Made by a program: the position numbers and the translations under genes
Shown here: piece after piece, positions 25,578-38,800 of the stretch
Layout of the letters: the number at the start of each line of letters is the position of its first letter
Position numbering within the stretch: position 1 is the stretch's first letter
The notes under the pieces: generated by a model
Database searches by the model: none
The model's input: only the letters and a program-made list of their open reading frames with translations
Told to the model about the DNA's origin: nothing
Source: Vespa crabro
Lineage: Eukaryota; Arthropoda; Insecta; Hymenoptera; Vespidae
Length of the DNA stretch: 64,000 nucleotides
Assembly (NCBI RefSeq): GCF_910589235.1
Contig: NC_060978.1
Location: 3,362,877 to 3,426,876 of the forward strand
Direction: 5' to 3'

Positions 25578-26739
25578 ATGGCGAAACTTATTATTTTCCT
25601 TTGCCTCCTCGTAACCATTGCTTGTGTAAGAAATTATTATAGAAAGCCAGTTACTGATATATAATTAATATAGAAACGTTAATCGATACTTTTCTACTTA
25701 TCACCGTTATTTTATTTTTCAGGTACTCCCGGCACAGGCTGGTTTATTTGATAATAGAATCAATCAAGCTCAAGAAAACCTTGTTAAAATAATCAATGGC
25801 GCCATAGAACTTTTCCAGAAAGAAGAAAACGCGATCGTTCAAAAGGCGCTTGATTACATGAATGAATTGAAGGAACAAGGGGAGGACCTCATGATAATAA
25901 TTCAAAAAGATGTCGACGATGCACTGTCAAAAGTACGTATGAGATAGTCAATTGCACCAATCCTAACGAGCTTCTTTTTTTTTTATGTCCAATCTATTTT
26001 TCATGAATAACCGAATGTCATTTAAAAACGTTCAATTCTGTATTAGTATCTGTATCAGTTTCACAAACCTATTAGATTCTCATTAATTCGTGATCCTTAC
26101 TAATGGGCCAATTAACTTCGTAGGTAGAAGAAAGGATCAACGAATTAACCAAAGGGATCTCGAATGAAGTCGACGTCAGCGAGTGCAAGAATATGGCAGA
26201 ACAGATTAAGGACACTGGCTTGACGATTGTAACCGATGTAACCTATTGCGTAAACAATAAGATCTATCAGGCCAGCGAATACATCGAGAATATCAATGAG
26301 ATGTCGAATAATTTTACCAACTCGCTTCTTGAAATGAACGAGAAAGGCACTGAATGCATGAAGGACATGAAATTTCCTATAAAGACTCTCAATTGTTTGG
26401 CCTCGGTAAACGATCCTTTATTTTTCTTAACTTTCGTCTCTTTATAATATCCTCTTGATAATTAATATCTTACGATGGAATGATTATTTTTCAATGCAGG
26501 TCATGACGCGTACCACTATAACTACATCTATGAATATGCCCGTTGTGTTAGCCGACCTGATGAAAATAACATCCTCCATTAGCATGCTTCCTGCATCTCT
26601 TGGTCTTTGTTCCACCACTAATACCGTCCGTGTCTCTTTAAACGAAGTCGATGCTGTATTGTCTTCGATAGAAGCTTGCGTCAACGAGAAAATTAGCGCA
26701 TTTTCTTTAGCATTCGTGCCCACCGGATCCAGCGTTTAG
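25578..26739 (+). CDS. Unrecognised secreted helical protein with six mature cysteines
   Basis: Four exons, 25578-25625, 25723-25932, 26124-26405 and 26500-26739, encode 259 residues, and every intron is phase 0 with GT/AG ends. Residues 1-22 form a clear signal peptide (MAKLIIFLCLLVTIAC, then VLPAQA, a good AxA cleavage site), so the product should be secreted. The rest is charged and predicted helical, rich in E, K, N and I in exons 2-3 and more S/T/V-rich in exon 4. Cysteines outside the signal number six: four in exon 3 (SEC, TYC, TEC, LNC) and two in exon 4 (GLC, EAC), consistent with disulfides. No transmembrane segment follows the signal and no catalytic motif is apparent. It has its own TATA box, and no other coding gene lies within several kb. 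Uncharacterised insect secreted families or a venom or gland product are possibilities only. The exon structure is well supported; the function is unknown. Confidence 0.85.
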
Positions 26740-29700
26740 GTTTAAACCCTTAAAAACACCTTGGCTACCACTCTTATTTTTTTTTTCTCTTTTGCATTTG
26801 TCACGATGATCAATGATTTTTAATTTTTGTCATTTTATGCAATACAAACGCCCTCGAAGGAAGGCGATTTCTATTATTAAATCATTCGACATATCGATAT
26901 GTTTGTCTCTTTACCTATTCACTCATTTACAACCCCTATCGTGGAGCCCTCAAGTATATTCCACCGACCTCCCTATGTCGGCTTCAAAAATCCTTTCTTA
27001 CAACTGATCAGAATAACATGATTCAGGACAAGCTCTTAAGACAATAATGTCAACGTAATCAAGTTGTAGAGTTAATCAAATCGTCGGGATAAAGGACGAA
27101 ACAGCTAATGGAAATACCGAGACGAACGATAATTTCGAATTACGTCGAATGTTTATAAATCGTTTTAATCGAAAATCGATTTGATCAAATTAGGAAAAAG
27201 CTTGGTCGAATTTAGTAAAATCCAAGTTTTATATATATAAAATCAGTATTATACAATGTTTTATTTTACAATGGAAATACAGAGATTTCGTACGGCGCAT
27301 CGAATGAATCATTTCTATATACGAGACATTTTACGTTGCATTGTCGCTCTAACGTAAGGAGAAAAGAAAATGAGAACATTGACGTAACATCGATTCCTCA
27401 GGTGATTCAGAAATCAGTAATCCGTTTCCTATTTCGTGCTATTACTCATAAACGATGAGTAGTCATAATAATGATTATAATTAGATTACTCATCGATTTA
27501 CCAAGATCATCGACGTTTAACGTTGCCATCGATAAATCTGAGAAAGAAAGCGTGAAGATGAACAAGTTCGAAAGTAAGAGCGCTAGATGGTAAAAGGCGA
27601 CAAGTAAATAATATTACGACTCGCGAAAGTATGTCTAAGAAATGGAATGGATACATTTGATAAACGCGTTTCTATCTATTTTTTATATACTTTTTATCGG
27701 ATTAAAATCGACGGATAGTACCATTGCATATTTTAAGTAAGACGTAATAAAGTGCACCTATTACAAATGAGACTTTTATCGTTAAATTATAAGCCATTCA
27801 TCTTTTTATCTCGATTTCATCAAGTTTTTCTTTTTGTCGAAGAAACAGAGCACTAATAAGATTAATCTTTTTAACAGCCATCCGTTATCTCCTAACAATG
27901 AAACTTTATTCCTTTCTTAGCATTAAATGCATGTATGTATATACATACTCAGAACAAAGCGTATTCTTATCTACCAACATTAATTATGGACGAACCTTCG
28001 TCTACGATAGTTTAATTCCTACAAGCTATTTACAGATTGGCAAGCAGTATTAGCGATAACACGAACGTTCTCTCCTTCTCTCGTTTTTAACGTCAACCGA
28101 GTTAATTTGTTGTTCTTCGAGAAAATCCCGAAAACATCAACGAGCTTGAACGTTTGCCAAGTTTCCACAATGGTGAGACGTTCTTTGACGAGTAAATGCA
28201 GGTGAATCAGCATGATGTAGTAGTATCGTTACAGGACAACGTTCGTCGAGGTCGTTGACCCCGTGAGCTACGTCACACGCTTGTCGTCGAAGCGCCTGTT
28301 TACGATCACGACTCCTTACACAGCTATCATTCAAAGAGATGGTTGCCTATGACGAGGCGCTTCCAAACTTTACGCTTTCTCAACTCAATGAATGTATTGT
28401 CAATCAATACATTTGAATATTTGATCGATTTTATCCGTCTCCCATAACGAAAGAAATAAATCCAATTTATCTCTAACACTGTGAAAATTTCGATAAAAGC
28501 GATGGACGTTCCGAATAAAACAAAAAAAAGAATAAATAAATAAATGAAAGAATATGAACTTTTAACATTGCGGTCCATTTTTACTTCGGCCCATTTCTTC
28601 GGTCCACCATTCCGGCCAACAAACGAACGAAAAAATAGAATAGATGATGATCGCTTAATTAACGAAATATAAAATAGTTCGCCTTATGATCCTTCACCGA
28701 ATAAAATTCTCTCCGCACAGACTCGTTTCCTCGAGTGCGGTCGTGGGATCCTTGATAAAGTTCGGCGACGGAGGCACGAGGAAAGAAAATGTATATGCGA
28801 GAAAGAAAGAAGAGGGAATGAATGAGAGGAATATGTACTCGAATGGTGAGAGAAAAGTGGCACGCGAGACACACCGGTGTCTCGAGTGTGTTCTCTTTTA
28901 GTGACGCGCATGTTTCTTCCGTAGAAAATTTTGTCGAAGGTCCTTCTTGCCACGCCTTTACGCGAACTCAAAAGCGTCATCGTCTGAGAGCGTTCTCATC
29001 GACAGAAATATATATATATATATATACACACGAGTTTGTTCGCGAGGAATTGAATATTGTGCTCGCCTCGAAAATCAATAAATTCCCTTGAACATTCTTT
29101 TTTGTTTTGTAAAAAAGAGTTAAAAATAAAAGGGGAAACGGAAAAAGCACGAGTAAGACTCGAGACAAAAACACTTTGACGGCACTCTTCCAGACGCGAA
29201 CGCATAAGTCGTCATCGTTTGAAAGCTCCCTCGTAGAATCGTAAAGGGAATAAAACTAATTTCACAAAAATTTCAGATCGATTTACTCATTCATTGCAAG
29301 AGACTTACACTTAGACTCGAACGAGAAAGAAAATCATCCTGTTCGAATGTGAAATGCATTCGGATAAATCGAAATCCGTTCGATTTGTTCAATTTTCTCT
29401 TCGTCAACAGGCGAAACAAAATCGAAACGGAACTCAGAAGATTTCAAGGATCTGAATGTTGCGAACGAATCACGCAAATGTGAAATCAATTGAGTCGAAT
29501 CATCAGATACAATATTCGACATACGATATGATCTTTACTATGAAGTTTATTCGCGTTAGATCATTGAAAAGCCTTCGATCCATAAGTCACACTGCGTATT
29601 AGATGCAAATATGTATTTGAAATTTATCTGTAAATTTAGTATATCCGTCGTATTTTAAAATAGACACAAATAATAGCTTCATACTTATGCCTATTTCCAA

Positions 29701-30089
29701 GAAACACGTAACACGTTTCTCTCGGTAGAATATATCACGCGTACGGATACAGATATAACCACAAATCCGCTAAAACCACAATATAGAACCGAACTTTATC
29801 CAGTTTCCCGATAAAATTCAACATTCTCTTTGCTCCTTTCAGAGTATTATGTATATTCGACACTTCTCCTTAGTCAATAACGATTAATATCTTTCGATTC
29901 AAATGAGAAATTAATCCATTTAATATCGTCGAATAGTTGCACGTTCGTACATTCGGATATGAAAAGGAAAATAACACTTTTCTCAAACTTTCGACTTTGT
30001 CGAAATCGTTGCCAGAAAAATCTATTAAGGAGCGTAGGCATAAGAGGTGTTACAATCGAAGATTTTTATCAAAGGAAGAAGGGACAACA

Positions 30090-30272
30090 ATGTGGATGAT
30101 TTGCCCTTTATTCTTGCTGATATCATGGCCGCTGCCGCTGCCTCTGCAGCAGGTCGATCAATACGGTCCATGTTACGTGCGATCCGTCGGCAGGTGTAAG
30201 AGAAGTAGAAAAAGGATGGTGTTGCGAACGGTGTCGACTCTTCTCCTGAATAATCATCGAATTAAACCGTGA
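30090..30272 (+). CDS. Possible small secreted peptide (unconfirmed)
   Basis: A 60-codon ORF begins MWMICPLFLLISWPLPLPLQ, which reads as a signal peptide, followed by QVDQYGPCYVRSVGRCKRSR. That holds a two-cysteine loop (C-x7-C) ending in KRSRKR, a typical prohormone cleavage site. This layout resembles a neuropeptide precursor, but I match it to no known family. A GTGTAAG donor-like sequence falls inside codon CGC-TGT, so the true reading could splice out before the second cysteine. Codon use is not distinctive, so chance is quite possible. Confidence 0.25.
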   Translation: MWMICPLFLLISWPLPLPLQQVDQYGPCYVRSVGRCKRSRKRMVLRTVSTLLLNNHRIKP

Positions 30273-32883
30273 AATCGCCTTCCCTCCGAATAAATCGTCT
30301 ATTAAATCGATCCAAAAAGAAAAATGTCGGACATCTTATTTGACTCGTCTTCGAGAAATATTTCCTTAGTGAAAATTAATTTTATTCTAAATCCGATCTT
30401 AGAATAACGGAATTCGAGCGTTATTGTCGAATGCGTATAACTTCTTATTGCTCCTCGATATGCATTGTATCACTCCTTTTCCATCGTCATTCACGTTTCA
30501 ATGAATACATTGGTGAATACTTCTAGTAAACGTATACGAACCAGTGACGTTTATTGAAACGTAACGATCGGAGTGAAAGACAAATCTATGCATTTATATG
30601 GCCCAAAAATGAATACAATATTATTATACGATTCTTATGAAATATTCTATTTTAGAAAAAGATGAATCCCTTTGATTCTTTCTTCTTCGAAGCTCGAAAG
30701 TATGTAAGTACATTGTGTTGGTGAGAATATTAAAACGATAAATGTAGGCGAGCTATTTCCGAAGCGGGATGCAGATTCTATCAAAAGAAGCGTGGTAAAT
30801 TGGAAGATAAAAAACGACACTGAGCGAACACTAGAAATAGAATGGATCGTCGTTACTATATCCTCGGACCATTCTAACATTTTCGTTAAATATTTTCCCA
30901 AAGATGGGAAACTTCTCTTCGTTGTTTTAATTATTTTTAACGCTTGCAAAAGTTAATATATAATAAAATTGAAAATTTATAAGGCAGAGTTTGCTTTAAT
31001 TTACGACGTATACTCGAGCGATCCCGAATTTGTATATTTAGATTTGAAAAAAAAAAAAAAAAAAAAAAAGAAAAACAATATATATTCGTCTACGCTCAAC
31101 ACATATCGCATTTTCACGCGAAAATATAATGAACGTAGAAAAGAGCGATACATTTTCCAAGTAGTTGTAGTCGCAATAAATAAACTTTTTTAATATTTCG
31201 AAGCTGTAACCTCGTATGAATTCGTATTGGAACTTCCGTCTACGAATTCGTTTAACCGAAAAAAATATATAGCCATGGAAGTAGTGACGATGGCTCATCT
31301 TAAAATCCACAATGATTGGAAATGAAATTTCTAAGTTGAACTAGAATAAGATATTGCAACATTGGTTTCTAACTATTCGAATTTACAAGTACCGATATAA
31401 TTATACAAAATGATATAGCAAATTAAAATAAAAGTTCTCTCTTGCAAAGAGAAGAACGAATGATAGAGACAAAGTGCTTTGGGAATCTAGGCGTAATATC
31501 GGTAAGGACGATTAAATTCTATTCAGTGGAGAGACATGGTGGGGAGGGGTAGACGAGAATGCAAGAGGGTGAGATTAGCACACGCAAAAGCACACGTGAA
31601 TCACGATCCAAACGAGAATCTGAATACGCTGGTATTACTTTCAATTTCTACGAGTCGGAAAAGGCAATAAACCGATTTGTATCTCGCGTTCGTGGCTCTT
31701 CGAAAACAAAAAAAAAGGAGAAAAAGAAAGAAAAGTATTCGATTCCACCTCTGCCATTGTCACTGCGTAACCGATGACAAAAACAATTTATCGATCGCAT
31801 AAATTCAACTAACATTGTCGATTTACGTATCGCACCTGGTGGAATTTCAGCGAATCGATATATCGATGATATTCACTACACGGAGGAAGGAAAATTCCTA
31901 AAATTATAGGCTGTTGCCTAAAGGTCCATTCGAGCGTTAACGAAGTCAGCATCGATTTTATATTAAAATGAAAAAGATCCGATATGAGTGTGACGGTGTT
32001 CGAAATAAAGGCAAAAACAAAAAATTCATTCTCTCGACTTTAAAAGGAAATAAGAAAATGATATGAAGGTATTCCCAATAGCTTCGATAAATATTTTTTG
32101 TACAACGATAACAATAAATTAAACGTATTCTTAGCAATACGAGAAGCTGAACAAAGGTTTCGTTAGACTTTTAAATTCTCTTAAACGTTTCACTGTAATT
32201 CATCGACATCGTCGACACATGACTGGCATAAAAATTCTCTGTAGGTTCAAAGGTCAGGTTAAAAAAAGGCGCAGTAAGTAAAAAACACAGGTATCTTGTA
32301 ACGTTTATATTCGGTACCAAACATCCGTGGCGATTTACTCATAGAGGGAAATTCTATCTACCTTCCGCTTCGAGAAACTCAAATTTACACCTACACATTT
32401 CTACGTATACCGTCGGGTGCCGTCAAAATGCATTATTTGTCCATTAGACACACACAACTTTGACTTCTCAATTTCATTTAAACGCGTTTACAAAACTCTC
32501 AAAAGTAATAACTATAACTTTTATCGCCTAACAACGCTTGCATTAACAACAACACAATTTTAATGTACACACCTACTATCTCTCCATTTGGCCAAATTTC
32601 CCTTACTACTCTTTCTCTATGTGGTGGGTCTTGTCTTTATATGCGCATTATCACCTCTTCCGGTTCCTATTCCTACCAGCAACAAATATTCTCGCATACA
32701 GCGCCACAGTAAATATGATATTGTCTTGATTAAAGGGGAGAAGAAACTGTTGAGTTAATGAGAGAGAGTTGATTTATTTATAAATCATAATCCATAGAAA
32801 CGACGAGAAAAAACTTTCATTATTGGTTGTGTTCCGTTTTTTTGTTTTCTAGGACACGTTTATTAAAAGAGTATATAATGATT

Positions 32884-32885
<2 letters not shown>

Positions 32886-32915
<30 letters not shown>
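32886..32915. repeat. (GT)15 microsatellite downstream of the U1 gene
   Basis: A perfect GT run about 130 bases past the 3' end of the U1 snRNA. Confidence 0.95.
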
Positions 32916-32917
<2 letters not shown>

Positions 32918-33042
32918 GGGGAGGATATGATGATGATTATGTTTTATATTATAGAGAGAAAATAAAAAATATATAAAAACTATATATTTCCATGACGAAA
33001 GATTAACGCAACATTGAAGAATTTATTTTCGAGCTGACGTAT

Positions 33043-33207
33043 CCGGGACAGCGCGAACGCTGGTCCCGACTACCAAAAATTGTGCGCTCGACATACCCAC
33101 TATAGGAGTATTCGCAAGGTTCAGCCCAACCTAAGTGCAATGGATGGGCCTCGCCCAGGAGGAACCGCCTTCGTGATCACGGTTATCCTCCGCGCCAAGT
33201 AAGTTAT
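33043..33207 (-). ncRNA. U1 spliceosomal snRNA (divergent copy)
   Basis: Read on the minus strand, this 165-base segment aligns throughout with U1. Stem-loop I keeps the U1-70K loop GATCACGAAGG (33168-33178) closed by GGAGG/CCTCC and AACCG/CGGTT pairs. Stem-loop II keeps the U1A-binding ATTGCAC (33135-33141). The Sm site AATTTTTGG (33073-33081) is perfect, and stem-loop IV (CGGGACCAGCG/CGCTGTCCCG) pairs fully. Stem III differs from canonical U1 in sequence but can still pair. The 5' arm reads TAACTTACTTGGCG, where canonical U1 has ATACTTACCTGGCG, so nucleotide 9, which pairs with the last exon base, is changed from C to U. A hyphenated palindrome TTTCTCGC-AAGCGAAA lies about 50-62 bases upstream, where an snRNA promoter element is expected. 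It could be a functional variant or a young pseudogene; conserved pairing favours function. Confidence 0.92.
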
Positions 33208-35817
33208 AGCTAATCGTAGCCGATCAATCGATTCTATCGACAAAAGGATTATATTTCGCTTGCGAGAAAGATCCTTCCGATGCAGCGTGCTCTAGCGGCC
33301 ATTTCTTTCTTTTTAATGATAAACTATCTTTTCCGCGATCTTTTTTTTTTCTTTTTCTCTCGCCCCCTCCTCTCCCTCACGCCTCCTCTATTCCCGTTTT
33401 CGCTCCGATCGATAGCATCGTGACCGTCGCGCTCGAACAAACGAAATACGATCGGCCCGACATGGTAGTCGAGTTCTCCCAGATTCGATTTCTTTTACGC
33501 GTGCATTTAAACAAATCATTTACAAGGAGTCACTATAAATGAAATAAGATATATTATATTCTTGATCAATGTTATATATAATCAATTATATATTGCAATT
33601 TAAAGCTCGAAAGGTAAAATAGCACCATGCGCAATATATAAATAGGCTGATATACTCTAGCCTTCATTCTGAAATCTCTACTTTAAAATTGATAATGATC
33701 CGTATTTTCTACACCAGATGCTGGTAGTAAGGACGCCTTATCCACTTTGTGTCTACTTTGTAGGACAAGGTCATACTTATCCTCGTAGCATAATGGGTTA
33801 AAATAAAAAGGAAAAGACGAAAAGAAAAGAAAAAAAAATTTACGCCTTTTTATGTAAACGATCACGCACACATGTAGATTTTATTACGTCCAACGAATAA
33901 ATAAATTTCTTGTCCCGCTACTATCGTTGATATTTGCGGAAGGAAAGGGACCGGAAGAGGGAGAAATAAGACGGAGAAGACTATACGTAAGAGAGGACAG
34001 GACGTGGTTCCTCTATGTGCCGTAAATATTTATGGGCACGGTAAGCTTTTTTGTAGAAACCTGAAGACTTTATTTACGCTGCCCCATTGAATGGGCCGAA
34101 CCGTACGGAGATCCGCGTTCATCCGCACTCCGAATGAGCCTTGGGATTTATTTTTAAAATAAAACCACTCGTTGCCTTCGATCGAAGGGCAGCGGCGCAC
34201 GATGCCGATAAAAAGCCCCTTAATACTTTCTTCTCCTCTCCGATTAAATGTCCCGTTAACAAATTGTCTTGCCGAAAGATACATTTTTAAGATAATTTCC
34301 ATGAAGGTTCGATTGGATATCGATTCGTGAATTATCTGGATAATCAAGTCTAACGAAAAATGAATATCGCGAATATAGCGAAAGCCGTCAAAGTTTTACG
34401 GCTTTGCATTACGGGACCGGCCGAAATACGATCTCTCGTTAAAATTCAAAGACAATTCGAAATATATATATATATGTCGGAATATATATCCGATTATGTC
34501 AAAATGAGAATATCCTTGGGATATTAACAGCTTCTTGAAAATTATAGCTTTTTTTTTTGGTGAATGTGCAGCACGTTATTACTTAGCGTCTTAGATATAT
34601 TCACAATGAGGAGGATTTTCAGCTGGCTTCTGTTATTTCTTCGTCGAATGGGAAAAGGCTGGAGGGTTGGATCGAGCGACGATAATGTCGACCGCCGGGT
34701 TATATATCCAAGATGACGCAGACCGTTTTCTCGATTTTGTGCGAGGAAAAAGATCCCGTAGAGGTGTATAGAAGTGATCTATGAAGACCTACCATAGAAT
34801 GAGAAAAGAAAAACACGCAATAAGAATCGAGGGGGTCTGATTAAAGTACATTGTATATTATACGGTAGGATTGCGACCGTCATTCGGTATTACGATCTTC
34901 TGGTAACGACGAGGGACTCGTATGGTTTCTCTCTTCGATTAAAAATAAAATGCACAACGGTTTCACGATTGAGGGTAACGACTGCCTCCGGAGAGGCGTT
35001 AAAACTCGTCAAGTTATTAAAGCAGAAAAAGAAAGTATCCATTCTTTTCAAAATTCTTCATCGTTCGCACGGATTTATATCAGCCTATGCCGTATGCTTG
35101 GTCATAAAAAATCTACATTGAAACAACTTGTCATTATTGACTATGTCGTAAGACTTAGGATAGTCGCTGACTTCGATTTTGCAAATAACAAAGGTCGCAC
35201 TTGTTACTTCCTGCCAGACAAGTCGAATGCATCGATGAATGATTGCGATTCGACCGCAATGAGGAATAAAATTGAACAAAGAGGAAGAAAAATTAGAGAG
35301 GGAATATTTTCGATACGAGCGCACGACCTTGATATTTACCAATTGATGTAATTTTTTGGCCAAGTACTCGAGAGCTTCCTTTCAGGCTTTCAACTCGGAT
35401 AACGGATTTTCTAGAAGCCGTTTCTGTAATCGGTGGATTTGCTTAATATCGGATTTAATGCCAAGGAGGTCACTGCTTTTATGAAGATTTAAGGTGTCTC
35501 GCTGAAAGCATTTTGTCGAAAAAAAACTAGACAAAACGCGTCGTCGTTTCTTCTTCGTCCTTTTTCCATCTTATATTTCCATGTTTGCGTTTGTGAACAC
35601 GTGCCAATAAACTACGTGGTCGCATTTCCTATCTCCTTTGTTGCTAAAAAAACTCGGTGAAAGTTTCACAAGCGTCCATGCTGTATAATGGCAAACGTGA
35701 TAGACGTTTACCTCGACGTACTCAACGAGCGATATACCTACGTACGTTTGGATGATACGTGTGCGTACCTATGCGTTTGTATATCGTTCTATATATACAT
35801 ACGTATACATACATGTA

Positions 35818-35825
<8 letters not shown>

Positions 35826-35870
<45 letters not shown>
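35826..35870. repeat. (TA)22 microsatellite
   Basis: A perfect TA run in the gene-poor stretch, preceded by about 60 bases of degenerate TA-rich sequence. Confidence 0.95.
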
Positions 35871-35872
<2 letters not shown>

Positions 35873-38800
35873 GTAGCTGCGATAAGTATCGGACTTCCTT
35901 CGAGAGTGGTAATCTATAACGTAAACAATTTTTCGATTCGTAAGAGGATAGAATATACTTATTACCTAACGATATTATAATTAACACTGAGTTTGTTAAT
36001 ATTTCACTAAATGTCATATAACTTTGACATTAATCACAGATGAAATAATATCATACGTTAAGAAAAGGCGATAAGCAATTGTGAGATAAAGAAAAGGGAG
36101 AAAAGAAGAAGAAAATGTACTTATATTTGTGCATGTGTGTATACGCAAGTAAACGGGAAAGAGAAGAAGAGAGATCGTCGCGTCACCAACGTAGCTCGAT
36201 TTCCGTCACGCTCTTACGATTACGCGGCAATGCGAGAACGCGTTTCGTAACGTAAACACGTAGCCACGCAAAAGTTGTACGCAAAACGCCGACATTGCAG
36301 AAGGAAGCCCGTTATTTCGTAGAATTCGAGAAGCAAAGGATAGACGGACTTGCCAAAGGTGGCGGTGGTAGTACTGTTATTGGCGGTAGCGGTTTGGATC
36401 CTTCCTTCCTTTCTTCTCCTTTTTCTTTTTCTTCCTTTTTTCCTTGCCAAAGCGGAAGGAGAAGCCGTTCCAAAATTTACAGACCCATCCAACTTTCTCA
36501 CGTAACGTCTCTTTCTCGAGAAACGTCTACCAAGTTTTCTGTGTCCTATCGAACACATAAAACTCCGCCAACGCTCTCATCGTAAGCCAAAGTATCATTC
36601 TTTTACCGTCAATATATGTATATGAAAGAGATATTATATATTAGATATGTATTATAGACAGTACACGTATAAACATGTACACGTAAGTCGTATATTTTAT
36701 GTAACATACACGTTCGACATCAGACTAGTTTAGTTCCAATCGCTTATCTAGTTCCTCTATGAAGGACGTAAACATTCCATTACTGGCTTATCGTATTTTT
36801 CGTCGAGATAATAAATTCTCAATATGCTTGCTTGAATCAAATGACCAGGTAATTGTACGTTTTATTGTATTTTCGTTTTACTTCGCACCCGTAAAAAATA
36901 TGACCTCCGGGATGTGGACATATGAAATATATGTACTGAACTAAGTATCCGGAATAATTAGATCGTTTGTCGTTCCGCGAGCGACCAAACAAATGTTTTC
37001 TAAATGATTATCATGAACGAGTACCCCGAACGAATAATTATCATCCAGACAATCGTTCGGATAAAATATGCTCGTTCTTTTATTATTACGACATGTGTGT
37101 GGGTGTGTGTGTGTACAGTCGCGACAAAAAAATGTTCCAATTGTTATTTGGTATCGTTGATTGATCGAATATATTATAATAATTATCTTTTACATTTCAT
37201 TTTCATTTGGTTTGAGTTTGACAATTTCGTATAGAATCAATAAAATCTTTTCTATCGTAATCTTTGTAAATACATTTGTAATAACACACGTACGTCTCGA
37301 AGACAGTATTACATTATCGTCAAATATTTTGAAATTATTCTTTCAGCTATCGATAAAGTTTCATTTCCTTCGAACAAACAACACGCTACATAAGCCGATG
37401 TACAAAAGTAAATATTATATATGAAGTTTGATCACATCATAAGAACGAATGAAAGTTTAAAATGAAATAATTTAATCAACATTTAAAAACAACTCCGCGA
37501 TTACATTAATGCCGCCGCATTAGTCTGCATTGCAGCTTCCCACGAAATAGCCTATGCTTTCTGACAAAGTAATGTAGGAAGCATAATGTTATAATAAATG
37601 TCATATCTAAGCAAAGACACTACGTAAAAACGATCCCCGGTTTGAAATTATCTATCGTAAGAATATGTTTGAATGCATTAGTCACATCAAAAGATCATGG
37701 AGGCGTCACTTACATGCCCCTTTTACAAACTCTTTTTACATTCAAAATATTCCCGATATTTGATAATAAAACATCATTGGAATGAGCTCGCCTTTTAATA
37801 TACTACAATTTATGAACGTATATTTGTAACTTTGACAACGCGAAAGAAAAGTAATATTCGAAATATGAACGAGTATAATAAAATTTTTACTACAGATGTT
37901 TGCTTCAAAACTTCGGTTCATCTCTGTAAATGAAACGAGAATCGTATTATGCTTATCGTCGTGCTATTTCTCGCTATCGGTAAAGGAATCTGCAAGTTCA
38001 GCGACACGATAGTAGGAGCTACGTGTAACTATATATCATGATTACACATTAATCACAACAAATGCGATATCTATTTCGTGTGATGTCATACAATGACGAA
38101 TTTACAACGAAAATATCACGAATTTATATTTAAGAATTAAAAAATTTTACATAGGCTGCGTTCGTGCGTGTGCGTATGTATACATACGTATCTTCAAATA
38201 TTTAAAAGGAACTATTATAACATTCATTAAAGATATCAAGGAAGATGGCAAACACTAGAGCTCAATCGACAAATCAAGAATATCGTAAATTCAACGATGG
38301 CGAGCATACCAGCGTAAACGATATGGATTACAAGGAATAGGGAGTGTCGAGACGAACGGGTAAAGATACGGAGGAAGGGCTCCAACGAAGCGTCGAACAA
38401 TTTTACACAGTTAATCTTGGTGCGTCGCATCGTATCTATCATATACTGAACAACACGCTCTACTTCCTATGAAAATGTTCTCTGAAAGATTGAGAAGAAA
38501 GAAAAAAAAAAGAAGAATGTTTCAAGAAGACAAATTATTAGGTATAAAACGAAATGCTTCTTCGAATAACGATAACGTCGAGTATACGTTCTTTTGAAAA
38601 GATCGAACTTGTAAATTGAAAGTTGTATTTCCTTGGCACCTAAGCATACTCATCCCGCACATTCGAAAACATATCCTATACGTTTGGAACATCAGTCAAC
38701 ACAATGGACCGATTGTTCGCTGGGTAACAAGCGTTCGCTTCGTTATGGTATACAATTGAGACGGGCAGCCACGTGTCGTAGTACGTGCTTTCCACTCTGA

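Larger units (their letters stand above)
26740..33042. other. Intergenic stretch, one weak peptide ORF
   Basis: Apart from the small ORF at 30090-30272 I see no supportable gene. An ATTAAA at 26876-26881 could end the transcript of the preceding gene. A GATGAGTA/TACTCATC imperfect inverted repeat lies near 27450-27500. Poly-A is present near 31047-31069, and (GT)n at 32886-32915 stands just downstream of the U1 snRNA gene. Confidence 0.5.

Noticed and set aside
34950..35351. 133-codon plus-strand ORF
   Set aside because: Long for this AT-rich background but unrecognised, with a partly open antisense frame and no splice or promoter context.
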